Below, in pieces: positions 41,797 to 56,815 of a stretch of DNA of 64,000 bases. The notes under the pieces were generated by a model that was not told the DNA's origin, did not search any database, and saw nothing but the letters and a program-made list of their open reading frames with translations. The position numbers and the translations under genes are program-made. How positions within the stretch are numbered: the first letter of the stretch is position 1; every line of letters begins with the position of its first letter. Source of the stretch: Seriola aureovittata (taxonomy: Eukaryota; Chordata; Actinopteri; Carangiformes; Carangidae); the NCBI RefSeq assembly GCF_021018895.1, contig NC_079373.1, positions 11,442,501-11,506,500 on the forward strand. The letters run 5' to 3'.

Positions 41797-44700
41797 AAGT
41801 TCATGAGAAAAAACACAGATGATATTATTCCAAAAACAGGTTTGTCTTTCATCTCATTCTGGCTGATACATTTTTGCCCAGGAGCCAAAAGCCAAGTATG
41901 TGTGTGAAAGTATTTCAGACCAGGAGGAGTAGCTGCATGCAATACTTGCTGCAGGGCGTTGGTGAACCTGCATACAGTGTATATGAGTGCAGTGTGTGTC
42001 TCTAGGAATTCAAGCTTTCAGTGAGAGCAGCTAATGCTGCACAATGTCTAGGGTCACAATAAGAGCAGAGAGTTTGTACAAGAGGCTGCACTGATCTAGA
42101 ACCAGAGCTCAGATGACACGACTCTACTGTGATAACATTTTGTAATGAAGTAATTTTGTTGTTATCTGTGTCTCTATTCATCTGATTACTTATTTATCTC
42201 TAGAAAATCTCTTTATCATGATCCCTACACTCTGTAGCAAATGAGCTATCTGTCCAAGTGCCCTAATTATCATCTGTACTTTTGGAAGCAGTGATTCCTA
42301 CTCTGCAAAACAAATTTATCCACAAGCTCTGATAAAGAAACCTTGACCTGTCTCATTACCATAAACTTTAGTTAGTGATTGACCACATTTCCCAAAATTC
42401 ATTCCTGACAACATGCCAGAGTTTCTGCAGCTGAGATAACTGGAGGTGAGTGAAAGTGATACCAACACATATGGCATGTTCAAGGTATCAAAAACAAAAA
42501 CAAAACATCTATTTAAAACAGAACATGGCTGCATTGCATTGTGGTCCACTGAGTCCAAACTTGGTGTCCGAACAATTACTTAACACTTCTGCAAAAATGA
42601 GTGTAAATTATTTTCTGTCATCAAAAGTCAGTGTAGCTGCTGGAAACTTTCTGTCATGACATCAAGTTGTTTGGTTTAACTAGTTGCTAAAAATAAAGCA
42701 AGCAGCTGCAGAATATACTCAGAGATGCGAAATGTGACACTGATGGCTGCGATTTTAACAACTGTCAGAAAAAGAGAGGATTTTTTCCTTTAAGGACTCA
42801 TGCAGAGAAGAACCCTCATAGACTCATAGTTTTATGGGTTAAGAATGTCATGTTAATACAGGTAATAATGTAATAGGTAATACACTGCAGATAAACAATA
42901 TGCATGGCAAGTCACCTGACTGTAGTTGCCCTCTGGCTCCTCTATCTTCACCACGTCCAGGATGTTAAATGGGACGTAGCCGGCCTGGCCACTTCGATTC
43001 CGTAGTTTCCACCACTGTTTGTCATCCTCTATCACCTGTGAGAAACGATGCACACATCTCACTTCGCAGCGCTGAAATCCGCTATTAAACTCAATATTGG
43101 TTTGTGTCCTGAACTGTCTGTTCACTTTACAGTTTACAGCTTGTTTACACCGGACACAATCACATACAGCAAAGTTGACATGTTGAATTTCGCTGACGGC
43201 TAGAGAGGGCTGGTTTCATCCCTGCCATATACCACATCCACACCTATATTTGGTTTAAGCTTCACACGAAGGGCAAGGAAAGAAGAAACAGTTCCTCACC
43301 TCGAGGATTTCATCCTGCAGCACTGACAGCTCGTTGGCATTCCGCGCTACAAAGTGGTAGCGAATTTTGGCATATTTTCGGGTGTGGGTCTTCCCGTTAT
43401 AAGACCTGTTAAGACACATTTTATCACAGTTTGACCTGTTTTTGTGTTTGTGTTGTTTGGTGAGAAAGTGTGTGAAGGATTTTATTACTCACCCGTTTGA
43501 TGAGCTTGAGGAATGAGTTCCATAAAACTGAAAATACAGGCAGAGTGTTATGTTTTCAAGGGTTGGGGTCTGTAATGATCAGTGCATTTACAGCCATTAT
43601 ATATAACCCTTACATCCTCCGCTGAGTGTTTCCTATAATCAGGGCTGCTGGGGGACCCCAGCCCTGTGGGTCCCTCTGTTTCCCATGGGGCTGTCCTGAA
43701 GAGCTCCATCGGTGGCTCCCAGCCGTTACGAAACTTCGGGTAATAAGGAGGAGCACACTGATCCCTGGACCATTCTGCTCTGTAGGAGCAGGAGGAGTAA
43801 AGGCATCGTCAATAGGTGACCTTTAAGCTACGCATCCGTTCAGACTGAGCCAGCCTTGATACACATGTACCTGGGTTTGGTCCATCCTTCCCCCAGCAGC
43901 TCAAAGATGGTCAACTCTTTGGGGCTGAGGTGTCCCCGCAGGAATTCAACAGCATCTTTGGAAAGGTGAGGAGAGATGACCGAACGCGGCACTTCAGGAC
44001 TCCCAAAGCTCTGCAGCACCTGTGGACCCATTCATAGACATACTGATGTGACACCACAGAAGAGAGGCTTTGTCTATACAGACACATGCAGTTTTTTTTT
44101 TGTAAATGTAACACAGTGGTGACACAATGATGCCTGAGTTTTAGTACCGGTACTTTTCCCCCTTGGTTTGGGCCATATAAAAATATTTCTCTACAAAGAA
44201 GAAATAAACAAGACTAAGATCCAGAGGGAGCATCTAAATATCTATTTCAGTACTTGACAGTTTAATGCTTGATGCCACAAAAACTGGGAACAATATATTT
44301 CCACCATTCAATCTCAAGACACTTTTGTAGAAGGCCTGAGGGCAATAAATAAACAGCGATAAACAACAGCCATTAAACAAACATTTTAATAGCAACATTG
44401 TGGATTAAATATTGACAGTTAACTGCGTCACAAATTTCAGTCCACTAAAACACAGACTAATGATGTCTCATTTGAACTCTAAAGCGATTAGAAATAGAAG
44501 ACAGATGTGGCTGAAGCTGCTGTGTACTGAGAATGATTGTCGAGGACAGCTAATAGCCATGGGGCCACACTTATTACTGCTCCGTCTTTATCTCGACCTT
44601 ATCAAACAAATCCAGAGTGTCCAGAGGTTACAGCACCATATCAACACAGAGCCTAATCACTGCTCTGTGTCTCTAACCAGCAGTATCGAGGGGTGTGGCT

Positions 44701-47021
44701 GCACGCTGAGGCTTGGGAAACCAACATTATGTAAGTGCGGCAGCGCCTGTGCCAGAGCTGAAAGCCACGTCGCTCCAGTCTGGTGAGAGATTAGCAGAGC
44801 AGCAGTGGATGTGGTGCCAGACAAAAATAAAAAACAGTAAGAGGAGTGTTTTATGGCGACAATGCAAACACTAAACTGTTCTGATTCTGTGCTTTTAAAA
44901 AAAAGTTCAGTGTACCGTTGTCAGATGTTCCTGTGGTTGTGCGTCAACACTGAGGGTATCCAATGATATTTAGAACTTATTTAGTGAATGGATCTGTACT
45001 GTTGACATCCAGAAAAAATTGCCTTGTGTTCATGCTGATGTTATCGCCTTGTACGACAGCCCTCATCCATAAAAACCTGTTCTGAACATGACTTTTAGCT
45101 CTTACCAGCTCCAGAGGGCCGAAGAGGAAATGAACCAGCTCAGACGCACTCGGATTCTGTATGTGTTTCTTCAGTTTGGCCTGCAGGGGGCGCAGTGACA
45201 GACACAAAGAGAGAAGGTGATGAGGAGAGAGGCAGCTGACGATGAACGGGAAGAACAGGGGAGGTTAGGAGCTGTGATATCTCACCAAGAGGTTCAAGGC
45301 CAGCTTCAGTTTCTGCAGGCTATCAATGAACTCTGCTTCAGAGGGGGGCTTGGCTCGTAGCGTCAGCATGCCCTCTGTAAACAAACAGAGCAACAATGAC
45401 CACACACAGACTCCTGAGTTACCAGCTTACCATACAGAAACATTACAGACACAGGTTTTACTTTCTGGTCAAGGTTCACAGTCGTAACCCCAAATGTTAT
45501 TTTTCGTTCGTATTATCTTATGTCTTTTTAGCTTATGGCTCCGCTGAAACAAAGGTTAGCAACACAATCATGGTAAGTTAATAAACAGCTTCACAGATGA
45601 AAATTTCACCTTAGACAGAAAGTAAAAGCCCAAGAAAGAATGTGCTACATCTGAGTTTCTCAACCTGGGACCCAGAAGGTCCCGTAGTTCTCATGACCCC
45701 AAATACAGAGAGTTATGTGACGTCAATTTGAGTGTGATATACGTTTAAATTGTATTCTCAGGAGTTGTGAAGTTCCATTGTGCTTACTGTAAAGGGTATG
45801 ATATATCTCATACCTACTGCTTTTATTTTTCAATTAGGAATATTTAAAAAACCAAACATATCAATCAATACATGAGGCTTACAAATCTTTTGTCTAACAA
45901 GTGACTGCACATGGGATTCTGACCCCAATGTTGAGAAACTGATTCTCTGGATAGAGAATACATTCATTTTCAGCACACCTGTCTGTGTAGTCAGGGGCAA
46001 CACACGTTTCTGGTGCTTTTACACTGTTAGTACCAAATGATGTGTGTAAAAGTAACAGTCACTGCACGTGTGTTTTCCCCTGACCTCGAACGCAGACCAC
46101 AACAGATTGTTTTTTAGACTCACGTGTGTGTTACATGTATGTCTCACGACACAGGTAATGAGATGTGGTGATATACGGTAAGAACACAGCATCACACCAC
46201 TGTACAGTAATACAATACATAATATTACAAATATTATTACTTCTCTTAATAATTATTAGGACCACACTTTTGGTGTCACTTCCTGTAAAGATTAAAATAG
46301 TTTTGACTCATCTCATCTGCATCCCCTGCCAGCCTCCATGCAAAATTCAACTCCACTCTTCTTTTTAAATTTGTCAGAGAAAAACATACAACAACAAAAA
46401 ATAATGCAATTCAGACAGAAGCGCACTGAACAATCACCAAAGGTGTAGGTGTAACAGGAGAGTAATACAGCAGATCAGCACTCTATTGGAGTGAATAAGA
46501 AGTAATAATATTACATCAGTGATTAAAACTGAGTGATGAGATTTGTATTACTTATCAGAGCCCAAAACCAGCCTCTACTACCACACATACATCAGTGGAT
46601 GTCCCGCAACACAGGACACACAGAGACACAAACGTGGCGACGTGAGCAATATGAACATATTGTCACTGCATTCGTGCCACCAGATCAGAAGAAAGGGAGA
46701 CAGACCTGCTGGTCCTCTCTTCTTATTCTTCTTACTCTTGTTGCGGTGGTTGAGCTGGGAAAAGGCCTCTGCTGCCTTTTGCACCTGCGCCACAAAGATT
46801 TCTATGTCGTCCAGGGCACAGTTGAGGATTTGCTGTGGGAGACAAATCCCGGGGTTTAGCATGTAGAATACAGCATCGTGAGACAGTGAAAGGAGCTGTA
46901 CAATATCATCGTGGATAAAAATAAAAATAAAAACAAACACGCACCACATCTTTCTCAATGCGCTGGGCCAGCTTTTCATGCGACTCCGTGTCATTTTGTC
47001 CGGGGGCTTGTCTAGCTACAT

Positions 47022-47074
<53 letters not shown>

Positions 47075-47351
47075 GAAAACATAAGAACGCCGCCACTGAC
47101 AGAACATCATTTTGATGAACGGTGCATGTATAGAGTGTATTCTTGTGAGCACTCTCACCCTGTGTGCTTGTGGCCGCCACTCGTCCCTTCGGAGAACGTG
47201 AGGGGCCCTTGGGCACCGAGGGCGGGAGGATGGTTTCTCTGTGACGCTTCATTTTCTCCTGGTTCACCCTGGATGATTAGGAGGAGACCTTCAGGACCCT
47301 AACATCGAGTTCACTTACTACTGATTACAGATCAGTCTCACCATTAGACTG

Positions 47352-47421
<70 letters not shown>

Positions 47422-50400
47422 TGCAGCAGCAATGTTCTCACTTCAGAGTCTGAAGCCTCATTTTCTTTCCATGCTTGTTGTCTCCAATGGCACTGTCTAC
47501 ATCTGCGTGAACCATCTCAGCCTGGAGAGAGCGAGGAGAAACACAGGGAGGCAGACTCAACATGTGAACTGTGTATACAGCGTTACACAGATCAGTATGC
47601 AGTTTGCAATATGCAATAGTTAGAGAAAAATGTTCTTTCACCTCCCTGCCTCCAACTGCAGCTTTGCTGTCTCAAATGCAACATTGTTGGAAAGGTGCTC
47701 TGGATAAGACACCTACAGGCTCGTCTTGTGTCCGACTTAGACTCGCGCAGTTTAAAATCCTACACACTTCACTTCTATAAAGCCTGCCTACATCTGACAT
47801 GTCTCCAGAGGTAGAGGAGAGGTGTGATAGAAGTGATGCCTCTCTGTGCAGTTTAAGCCACATATTTGTGTTCAGTGTTGCACAGTTTTTGGCATCACTG
47901 TTTTGAGGACTGGAATGAGGACGGCAGGGGAAGAAAGGACAGGATATATCAGTTTTTAATTAGATTCTAACTGTTTATGTGCAGCATTCATGCTGAGAAT
48001 TGGTTTCCGTCCTGTTTCTGATCCTTTGTCATTTGGATTTAAAGCTTACAGCCAAATTCATGTTTTTCAATCATTGTGTCTTTGATCATCTACGACACAA
48101 ATCCCTGGCTGCTGCCAAAAATAAAGAGCACTCGGCCCACGCTTTTGCTGTTGTTGTACCCTTCTTACTTACGTTAGGATTCTCAGCAGTGTGAACTTAT
48201 TTAAATTACATCAAAAAACAGGCAATAGACAGGGTTTGCGATGACGTGCGTACTGTGTTTGTTTGTATTGTGATGTCTGCTCTAGAAAAGCTTGTGTGTG
48301 GTGAAATAAAACTCATCAGTTCATCCAGCTCTTCTCCTGAATCTTAAAGACTATGAACGTGCCAAGCTTTCTGCTCCTCCTTCACACCAAATGACAGTTG
48401 CATCACAGTTTTGATGAGTAAGAACTTTCATTATATTGTTTCAATTAAGACAATGGCGATGAACCAAAGGTTGTTATATTCATATCCTCTAGTGAATGTC
48501 GATGATGATCCACGATGCCTTGTAAACGCCTCTGTTGAACTTACTAGTAGTCATTCTGTACAATAAAGAGGTCACGTCTTAGTGGTTATTGGATTACTGC
48601 CTTTCAGTGGTAGATCTTCTCATGCGCTAAAATCTCTGAACAAGACAAAAAAAATGTAAAAGGATACACACAAACCCACAGCCACGAACAGCACTGAAAT
48701 CTGACCTAGCACTCTAACAACAGGCCCTTAGATTTATGAATGACATAAAAGACAAAGCCAACCAATCGGGCGTGGACAATAAAGGACGCAAACTGAGCCA
48801 AGCCTGTAAAATTCAAACCGAGACCCACCTCCACCTCGTCACAGTGGAAGAAGTGGATGTCGGGTTTGTGCTGCTCCTTGTCCTGACACACGAGCAGCAG
48901 CACAGATGTGTAGCGTGTCTGATTCAGCACCGTCTGACACATGTGGATGGTGGGGAGAGGAAAGTTCTCCAACTCTTCCTGCAGGAGAACGACACAATAG
49001 TAGTTAGAGCGAAAGAGGTGGAGGTGGAGAAGGAACAACATGAGTTGGCAAAGTCCTCAGTGAGATAAAATAATACAAACTTCCCCCTTCCAGTCTTTAT
49101 GCTAAACTAGGCTAACTGGCTGCTGGCTGTAATTTCATACGTACTATACAGACATGAGAGCGCTATCAATGTTCTCATCTACCCCTTAGGCACTTGAGCA
49201 GTTTAGTCTTGCCACTTAAAAAAAGTTGGATATCTTTTGAGACAGATTAAAACAAGCAGTCAATATCAATGCACCGCAAGCTCTTAAAACACTGGATCCT
49301 GCACTTCCCATAAAAATAAACCATAAACCAACAACGGCATCTGTCATTAGATCTTTCCTTCCCAGCAAATACATTCATTTGATGAATCAACACACCCACT
49401 TTGTATTGAAGGCCTCCTGTAAATAATTTATAAGCAATCTGTAAATGTGACGTTTCATTTCACGTTTAGTGCACGATGTGTGGACAGGTGTGGAGCTGCT
49501 ACCTGTGTGTCGCAGTCCAGCAGTCTGACCGCATTGTCAGTGACCTGGAGGAGCATCTCCTGTGTCCATATTTTATCCTTTGAATCCAGAAGAACCAGTT
49601 TCTTAATGGCATCGTCCACTGTGACAATGGACTCTGTCTTGTCCATAATGAACGTGGAGAGATGCTGAGGGGAAACAAACAGTTTGATAAATGATCCTGG
49701 TTTGAACTAAAGTCATTGTCTGTATGGAAAGCAGGACAGATTTACTTTGGAAAGTTGTTGGTGGGAATTTGAAATATACATTATTTACTGTTTGTATTAA
49801 AGTAATAGTACAACATTTTGGGAAATATACATTTTTGTTTTCATGCTGAGAATTGAGGGTGAGATGAGAAAAATTATACACACACATCACTAACTGTCAA
49901 GATGAAGGCGGAGCCAGCAGTTAGCTTAGCTTAGCAGAGTGTTTAATAGTGGCTTTTAATGATGGGCAGATTTGGTTTACACTTTGTTTTTTTGTTTTTT
50001 TGGTTATTCTTTTTGTTAAACTAAGCTAACATGTAGACATGACAGTGGTATCGATGTTTTCATTTCACTCTTGGCAAAAAAGCAAATAAGCTTATGTCCC
50101 AAAGGGTCAAGCTGTTCCTTTAACTGTAACTGTTAACTGGACTCTATCGTCATTCAGGCCTGTTTCTTAGAACTATTACTGCAAAATTATTTCAACTGAT
50201 GCAACATTTTTCAGGTTCCCCTTGTTATATAGCATCTTAAATTACTGCCCTGTTTTATCTGATGTCAAAACAGCCGTATTGCTACATATGAGTCTGCGTG
50301 CGGCGCCACTGTCACTGTCTGTTATCTGTGTTTACCTGCCCATGTGTGATAATGGGGAGGCATTTAGAGAAATCCTATCCACGCAGACGCGGGACATAGT

Positions 50401-51649
50401 TCAACACCATCCCTAACCTGAAGCATGTCTCTGATTGAATCTTCCCAACATCAGGTTCCCACTGCTGCTGTCAGAGACGTTACAACTTTATTAAGGCGGC
50501 GTTCCCGTAAATGAGATGTTATCAAGACATTAAGTAGTCTGTCAGTTTTTATCTCTGGGCAAAAGAACAACACCAGTAAACCACTTATTACACTACATTT
50601 ATAATACGTGCTTTGCTTTTATCTTGTTGTTCACATTCACTGACCTTGTTTAAACTATAGATCCATCCATTTACAGAGCACGAGTTTAAGATTTTTTTTC
50701 TTTTTTAAGCCTTTTTTGCATTATGTCAGTTTTAACCAGGAAAATGTGACAGGAAACAACATGGAGCGAAAGAGGGAGGAATGGTGTGGTCCACAGCTGA
50801 ATTCAAACTGGGACAAAACTACTGCTTTACTACGACACGCCAGTTTTTAGATTTTCCATCTTAACTGCTAATTTTTATACACATTTAAAAATACACAATC
50901 TGGTCTCTTTTTAACAAAAACTTGTTTTATGGTATCTCTGTTGCCTTTCTTTATCTCCCGGTTACCACCAGTCTGGTTAACAGGTACATAAATATGCGAT
51001 TAAATAATAATAATACAGTAAATTGAATAAACATTCAGATAATACAAAATGATAATAAATCAAAAGGAAAATGGAAAAGTCTGAAATCGATCATAGTGAG
51101 TTTTTTATTACTGCAAAAAATTCTATTAAACATTAACTTTTTATTTCACTTTACTGAAGCGTAGTGCCTCTCACACTGATCCATTTACCTCAGCTGTAAC
51201 ACTTTTACACATGAGGTGAGATTTACCAATCTTTCCATTTTTATATATATTTTGCTTGATTTCAATAAAGTACATAAAGTGTCACATTTAAAAAAACACG
51301 TGTTTAACTTTTCGTAGAGACAGAAAAGATCTTACCTCGACGTGATACTGCGACGTCTCATGCATGATAAAATTTGAGTTGGAGTATTTTTTCCTCTGTT
51401 CTGTTGATAAGAAAACAAAGATATTCAAAGTGAGAAACTGAGAAACCACCGAGTCCTGTCTGTGATTTTACTGTAAATCCTTTGCGATGTAGCGGCAGCA
51501 GCAGCAGTAACACTGACCATAAGTCCACATGTTGAACGTTTCAGCGCAGCGACCAGATGAAATGAAACACTGAACCACTGATGTGCCAGCTGAAAAGATC
51601 AGCAGGGCAATAAGGAAGTGACACAGACATGTTATGTGTGCACTTTTTT

Positions 51650-51706
<57 letters not shown>

Positions 51707-52798
51707 TGTGTGTATGTGGGGCAACCTCACTACCAACTGTACTGTTGGGTATCCACTCACAGTTGTTTGCAAAGCGTTGGGCACTCCTGGGCAAATTACA
51801 TATTTTGTTGTTTATTTTGGAAGAGAAAGGAAGTAAATACAAATCCTGTCCTACAGACAGTAAATCATGAGCCTTTCTTTAAATGTTAATGCACTTCTCT
51901 CTGCAAAAAATGAAACAAAGGTCAAACTGTATTCTCTCAAATCTTTTAGCACAATTTATGTCCAAAAGTGTCCTGCCAGAGGGCAAGTGTAATGAAGAAA
52001 GTCCTATCTGAGAAGTTAATTATTAAAAATCTCATATCAAAGAGTCTTTGTGACTTCATTTGCCTAATCCAACGTTATAGTAGGCTATGTTGGCAAGACT
52101 TGTATTAAAACTCGCGCCTAGCAGGGACCAGTCTGAGGCACAGATTTACTGTGGGGACAAAAGTCAGTGATGCTACTTCTGAACAGCGCCGTGCTTACGT
52201 CCTCATCTGTGGCAATGTATTGTGATTCGTCACATGTAACCTTCTATTACGTACAAATTAGGACTGAACATTTAATCAGAATATTATCGATTGCAATATG
52301 GCCAAGTGCAATATCATTATCACAGGAGCTGCACCTTTTCTAATAAAGGTAAAATGTGTCACAACATACCATAAATGAGGAATCGTGTTGCTACAGAGAT
52401 GCCCCCGGTCTACAATTCATGTTCTCCAGACATAAGGGAACATGCTTGTTCTGTACGTGACCCAACTCAAAATCATATCATCAACATTTTGATTTTTTTT
52501 TTCAGTAAAAATGAAAATGCAAAAATGACCATTACAACTGAAATCGTGACTCATACCACAAAACGCAACATCTGCCAAAATGATCTCGATATGATTTTGT
52601 TTGCATATCAGTCAGCTCTCGTACAAATGCTGTACAGTTAACTTGAAACACAGTCACAACACATTAAACCTATTTAGCAGTGAGGCAGGCGGGATTACGG
52701 TAAACAGGAGGTGGAATGCTGAGAGTAAGGTTGTCACCATATCAGATTTCAAATGCACAATTATTGAGGCAAAAACACAATCAAAAGAAAATTAAGTA

Positions 52799-52884
<86 letters not shown>

Positions 52885-55800
52885 CTGTTAAATGAATCTT
52901 TAAAATTGTTTATTGTATGTTTTGTTTCTTTTTTGGCAAATGAATTAGATTCAAATATGAGTGTAGGAAGTGGAGAGAGAGAGTCTGTAACCGTAACTGT
53001 ACAGAAGCGCACTAAAAGAACAATGACACTTAATGGATAGTGAAAAGGCAACCAGATGAACTGATAAGCAAAATATCCATAAGGCCTCACATCTTCCATC
53101 ACAATAGTCACAGATCTTTACGTCATAATAAAGTGCAAAAAGTTCAAGAAAAACAAATAAGACAATAAAAAGCAATGAAATAAATAAAAAGCAATAAGAT
53201 AAAATGGAGGACGTATTCAGACAAACTAACCAAGGCGAACTGTTTTCACCTGCTAAAGGAAGACGTCACAGGAGTGAATGGATCAGAAGGACAGGGGCAG
53301 AGCATTCAATAGTTTGGGTGCCACGGCTTGAAAAGCACGCTCACCTTAGGTTTTCTAGCAGGTTCCAGGGACGGCCAGTAATTTTTGTTTTAGTAGACCG
53401 ATTGGTTTCGGAGGAGGAGGTCAGCAATTTATGGGCGTGTTTGATCGTGCAAGGCTCTAAAGGCGAGCATCAGTGTGTTAAAATGGATACGGAATTTAGT
53501 GGCGGGAGGAAAGAATCGTTGTGATCTGTGATCTCTTGTTATTTCTGGTTAAAAGCCAAGCGGTTGCATTTTGGACAGTTTGGAGACAGCTCAAAGAAGT
53601 TTGATTCAGACAGGTAAAAAGAGCGTTACAGTATCTCAACCTATCTTGCAGGTCATGCCAGTTGGGGCCTTCCTCCCACAGACCAAAAACACGCAGGTCC
53701 GGTTGATTGGCGACTCTAAACTGCCCATAGGTGTGAATGTGAGCATGAATGGGGTGTTTGTGTCTACATGTGAGACTGGCTACCTGTAACCCGCCCTCAC
53801 CCATGACTCTAAATGGATAAGCAGTATGATAATGAGGAATACCATGTCCACCATCTTGTTTTACGAAACACAAAGTACAGACGAGGCTGATGGGAATGTC
53901 ATTAGTTTTGCAGGAATTTGGTTACAAAAATCCTGTATGAGATATCAAAAATCTGATTTAGACCCATTTAAAGTTTTTCAATATCCACATCCAGACACTC
54001 ACTCACGGCACCATTGTTCACCTCGTTGCCTGCGCTCTTGGCAGGGGCCAGTGTTCTCATTGACCTATTTACCAAGTGAATAGTCTGCAGGTAACAATTA
54101 CGGTTAAATGAGAGCATGTTCCTATCAACTCCACTGCCAGATCTCATATCAAGTCTCTTTCTGTCCCCCACCCAACTGAGTCAACATTTTAATGCCGCAC
54201 CATCTACAGCTCTGCTTTTCTCAGCATACAGACGTTGAGACACACTTTGCTTTATGTGCTTTAGGGTGACTGCGACACAAAAGCCCTACTGTTAGTATAG
54301 CACTTAACAAAATATGTGTCCAAGCCGTACAGTACATTCCAATATTTCCACTATTTGATATCCTCTTATTAATCTTTGTGATGTAAATGCTTCATAATTC
54401 TGTGGCTGATCCATATTTAGCAGCGCTGAAAACAAACAAAAAAAAGACTTTCAGAGATCACTATATCCATTCAACCGCTGTCACTGTCCAAATGACGCAA
54501 GCGTTTGTCTTTCCTGTTGCTGCCATTTCCTCTCTGCTGATTCCTTCCTGCTTGGTTCCCCACAGGTGAAACACAAGCGTCAGGTGTCGTTCGGAAAGTC
54601 GAGCTCTCCCCATGTCTTATTAATGACTGACGTTTATGTCAATCAATTCAAAGCGCTGTGGCAGCTTGCAATAAGAGCCACTTAGCAGGCAGATGGGCAG
54701 ATCCTCAGGGCTCTCCAGAGTCAATGACCAGTGATGAACATGGCTGCCTGGCAGATTATCAAACCAATACACGGCCCAGATCAATCAGACAACCCGACCT
54801 CCCTAATAACCGCTCTTTAAACACAATGAACCCTGACTCAACCGAAAACCGAGACAGTAACGATCTTTGATGCAATGCCAGGAAAGTGTTCAACTGTCTG
54901 AACCATTTTTTACATTTCACTTTGATTAATAAAGAGAATATAATCCTGTATCTCGACATCAAAAGACTGAACAAGTCCGACCACAGATAACTCACACAAT
55001 AAGCGATTGCGTTGGAACAAGATGGCCTGTTTTTTTGTTTTGTTTTGTTTCTTGTTTTTTTCGATTTGACCCCGAGGCATCATCTGGATACGGAAGTGTC
55101 GCCAGAAACTATCACATCAACAAACCTCAATCCCCCACTGAGTTGTTCTCTCAAACTAGTGTTGAACAAATTCATACCGGTTTACATTGTGCATTTGTGT
55201 ATCAAGCCAAAGACGTACTGTTGACTTTTTAAAATGTCGCCACAAAAATCACTGATTTACCAAATCAAACATAAAGAACAGGAGTGATACTCAGGAATGG
55301 TGCTGACTGAAAGGAATTAATGTACTCAAATCCATTATGGAGATTCAACTGAATTTTAAACACATGCACAAAGGTTAAAGGAAGAACAGCGCAGCAGGAA
55401 GAGATGGAAGTTTCGACTCGGTCCGAACACATTTTACCTGACAGAGACATGCTCCTCAACCTCAACCACAAACCGTGTGAGAAAGTCAAGAAAGCCTGTT
55501 TGATAGTCCAAAGTCCTGGGATGTTGAGTCTGATGTGGCATCTTTCTGCTCTACTTAAGGTCGAGCTGCTGATAACAGATCGGGTGGGAGGACTGCGTGT
55601 CATTTGCATCACTTGTTTGCTGCCCTTCAACACGTGAATGACGGGGAGTTTTGCATATGGGAGATTGAGTTGCTGTTGTTCCTCTGCATGTTTATTCAGC
55701 AAGGAGCAAGCCGCAGACCCATATCTATCCAAATGTCTGCTGCTGTTACGGATGCTGCACAATATTGTCCGCTCTCCTGCCTCTCTGGTTCAGGAGGACA

Positions 55801-56719
55801 TGGAGGCGTGCTGGTGTCATCCTGCAGTGAGAAGGTGGTGGTGACCATCTGCCACACAAGATGAAACGAGCCAACCAAACGGCACAGTCTCGTCGCGCAT
55901 ACAGTAGGATATTTCACTGAGATCACAAGAGTGGGGGCGCATCCTGTGGATATTTGGATGATTTACGGCACAAAAATGTTTCACAGACGACGAGGTGCGC
56001 AGTCAGATAGTTTGGGAGCATCTTGCATCACTGCAATACCGTCATCTGTCATTTGAGGCGATTTCTAAATTTGGAACAGTGCAGCCATGCAGGAAAGCAG
56101 GTTGTCTTGTCATACCTTGGTGCAGGTTTCTATCAGGGCCTACGACGTGCTATACAATGTTCCTCTGTGTTGGCAGTGTGGAAGGAGGTTCTGGTAGGGA
56201 CCAGTGAGCTAATGTCTGAGGCAGCAAAGGGGAGGACCAGAGTTGAGTGAGAGTCTGCCTCTTTTCACTTTTCAATGCATCTTTTATTCACCTGCAAGAC
56301 ATGGGCATCCCCACCCTGTTCCAACCACACATTAAAAACAGGCACACCCTGCGCTCCCAGCTAATGTAACATAACTAATTTCAGTCACACAAACACACCC
56401 TAACACAAGCATGCAACTGCTGAAATAGTAAAAGCATTTCATGACTGTATTACTGAGAGCCACCGCAGTCATGACAGTTCAGTGATGCAGCCTGTCAATA
56501 CAGAGCATTACAATGACTATAGCAAGTCCTTCAATTCAAAATATGCACAAAAAGACAGCAAAACATAAATATGCATCTGCACACATGAGAATGTGACTAT
56601 AAAGCAAAGACAGTCATGTTCCCTTTAGGAGCCCAGCCTCCCTCTCAGTGCCTAACAGAGGTGTCAGCAGGCTGAGCACGGCGGGGCCCCTAAGCAGAAC
56701 CTTGGCCCCCTTTTATCAC

Positions 56720-56815
<96 letters not shown>

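Noticed and set aside
46578..46994. 138-codon minus-strand frame as a separate gene
   Set aside because: Its core is an eps8l2 exon (46706-46832); the flanks are intron read-through.
52761..53111. 116-codon minus-strand frame with a poly-isoleucine run
   Set aside because: It is produced by the AAT microsatellite and has no other support.
55265..55762. 165-codon minus-strand frame within eps8l2 intron 2
   Set aside because: No recognisable motif and no intron-exon structure; kept only as intron sequence.
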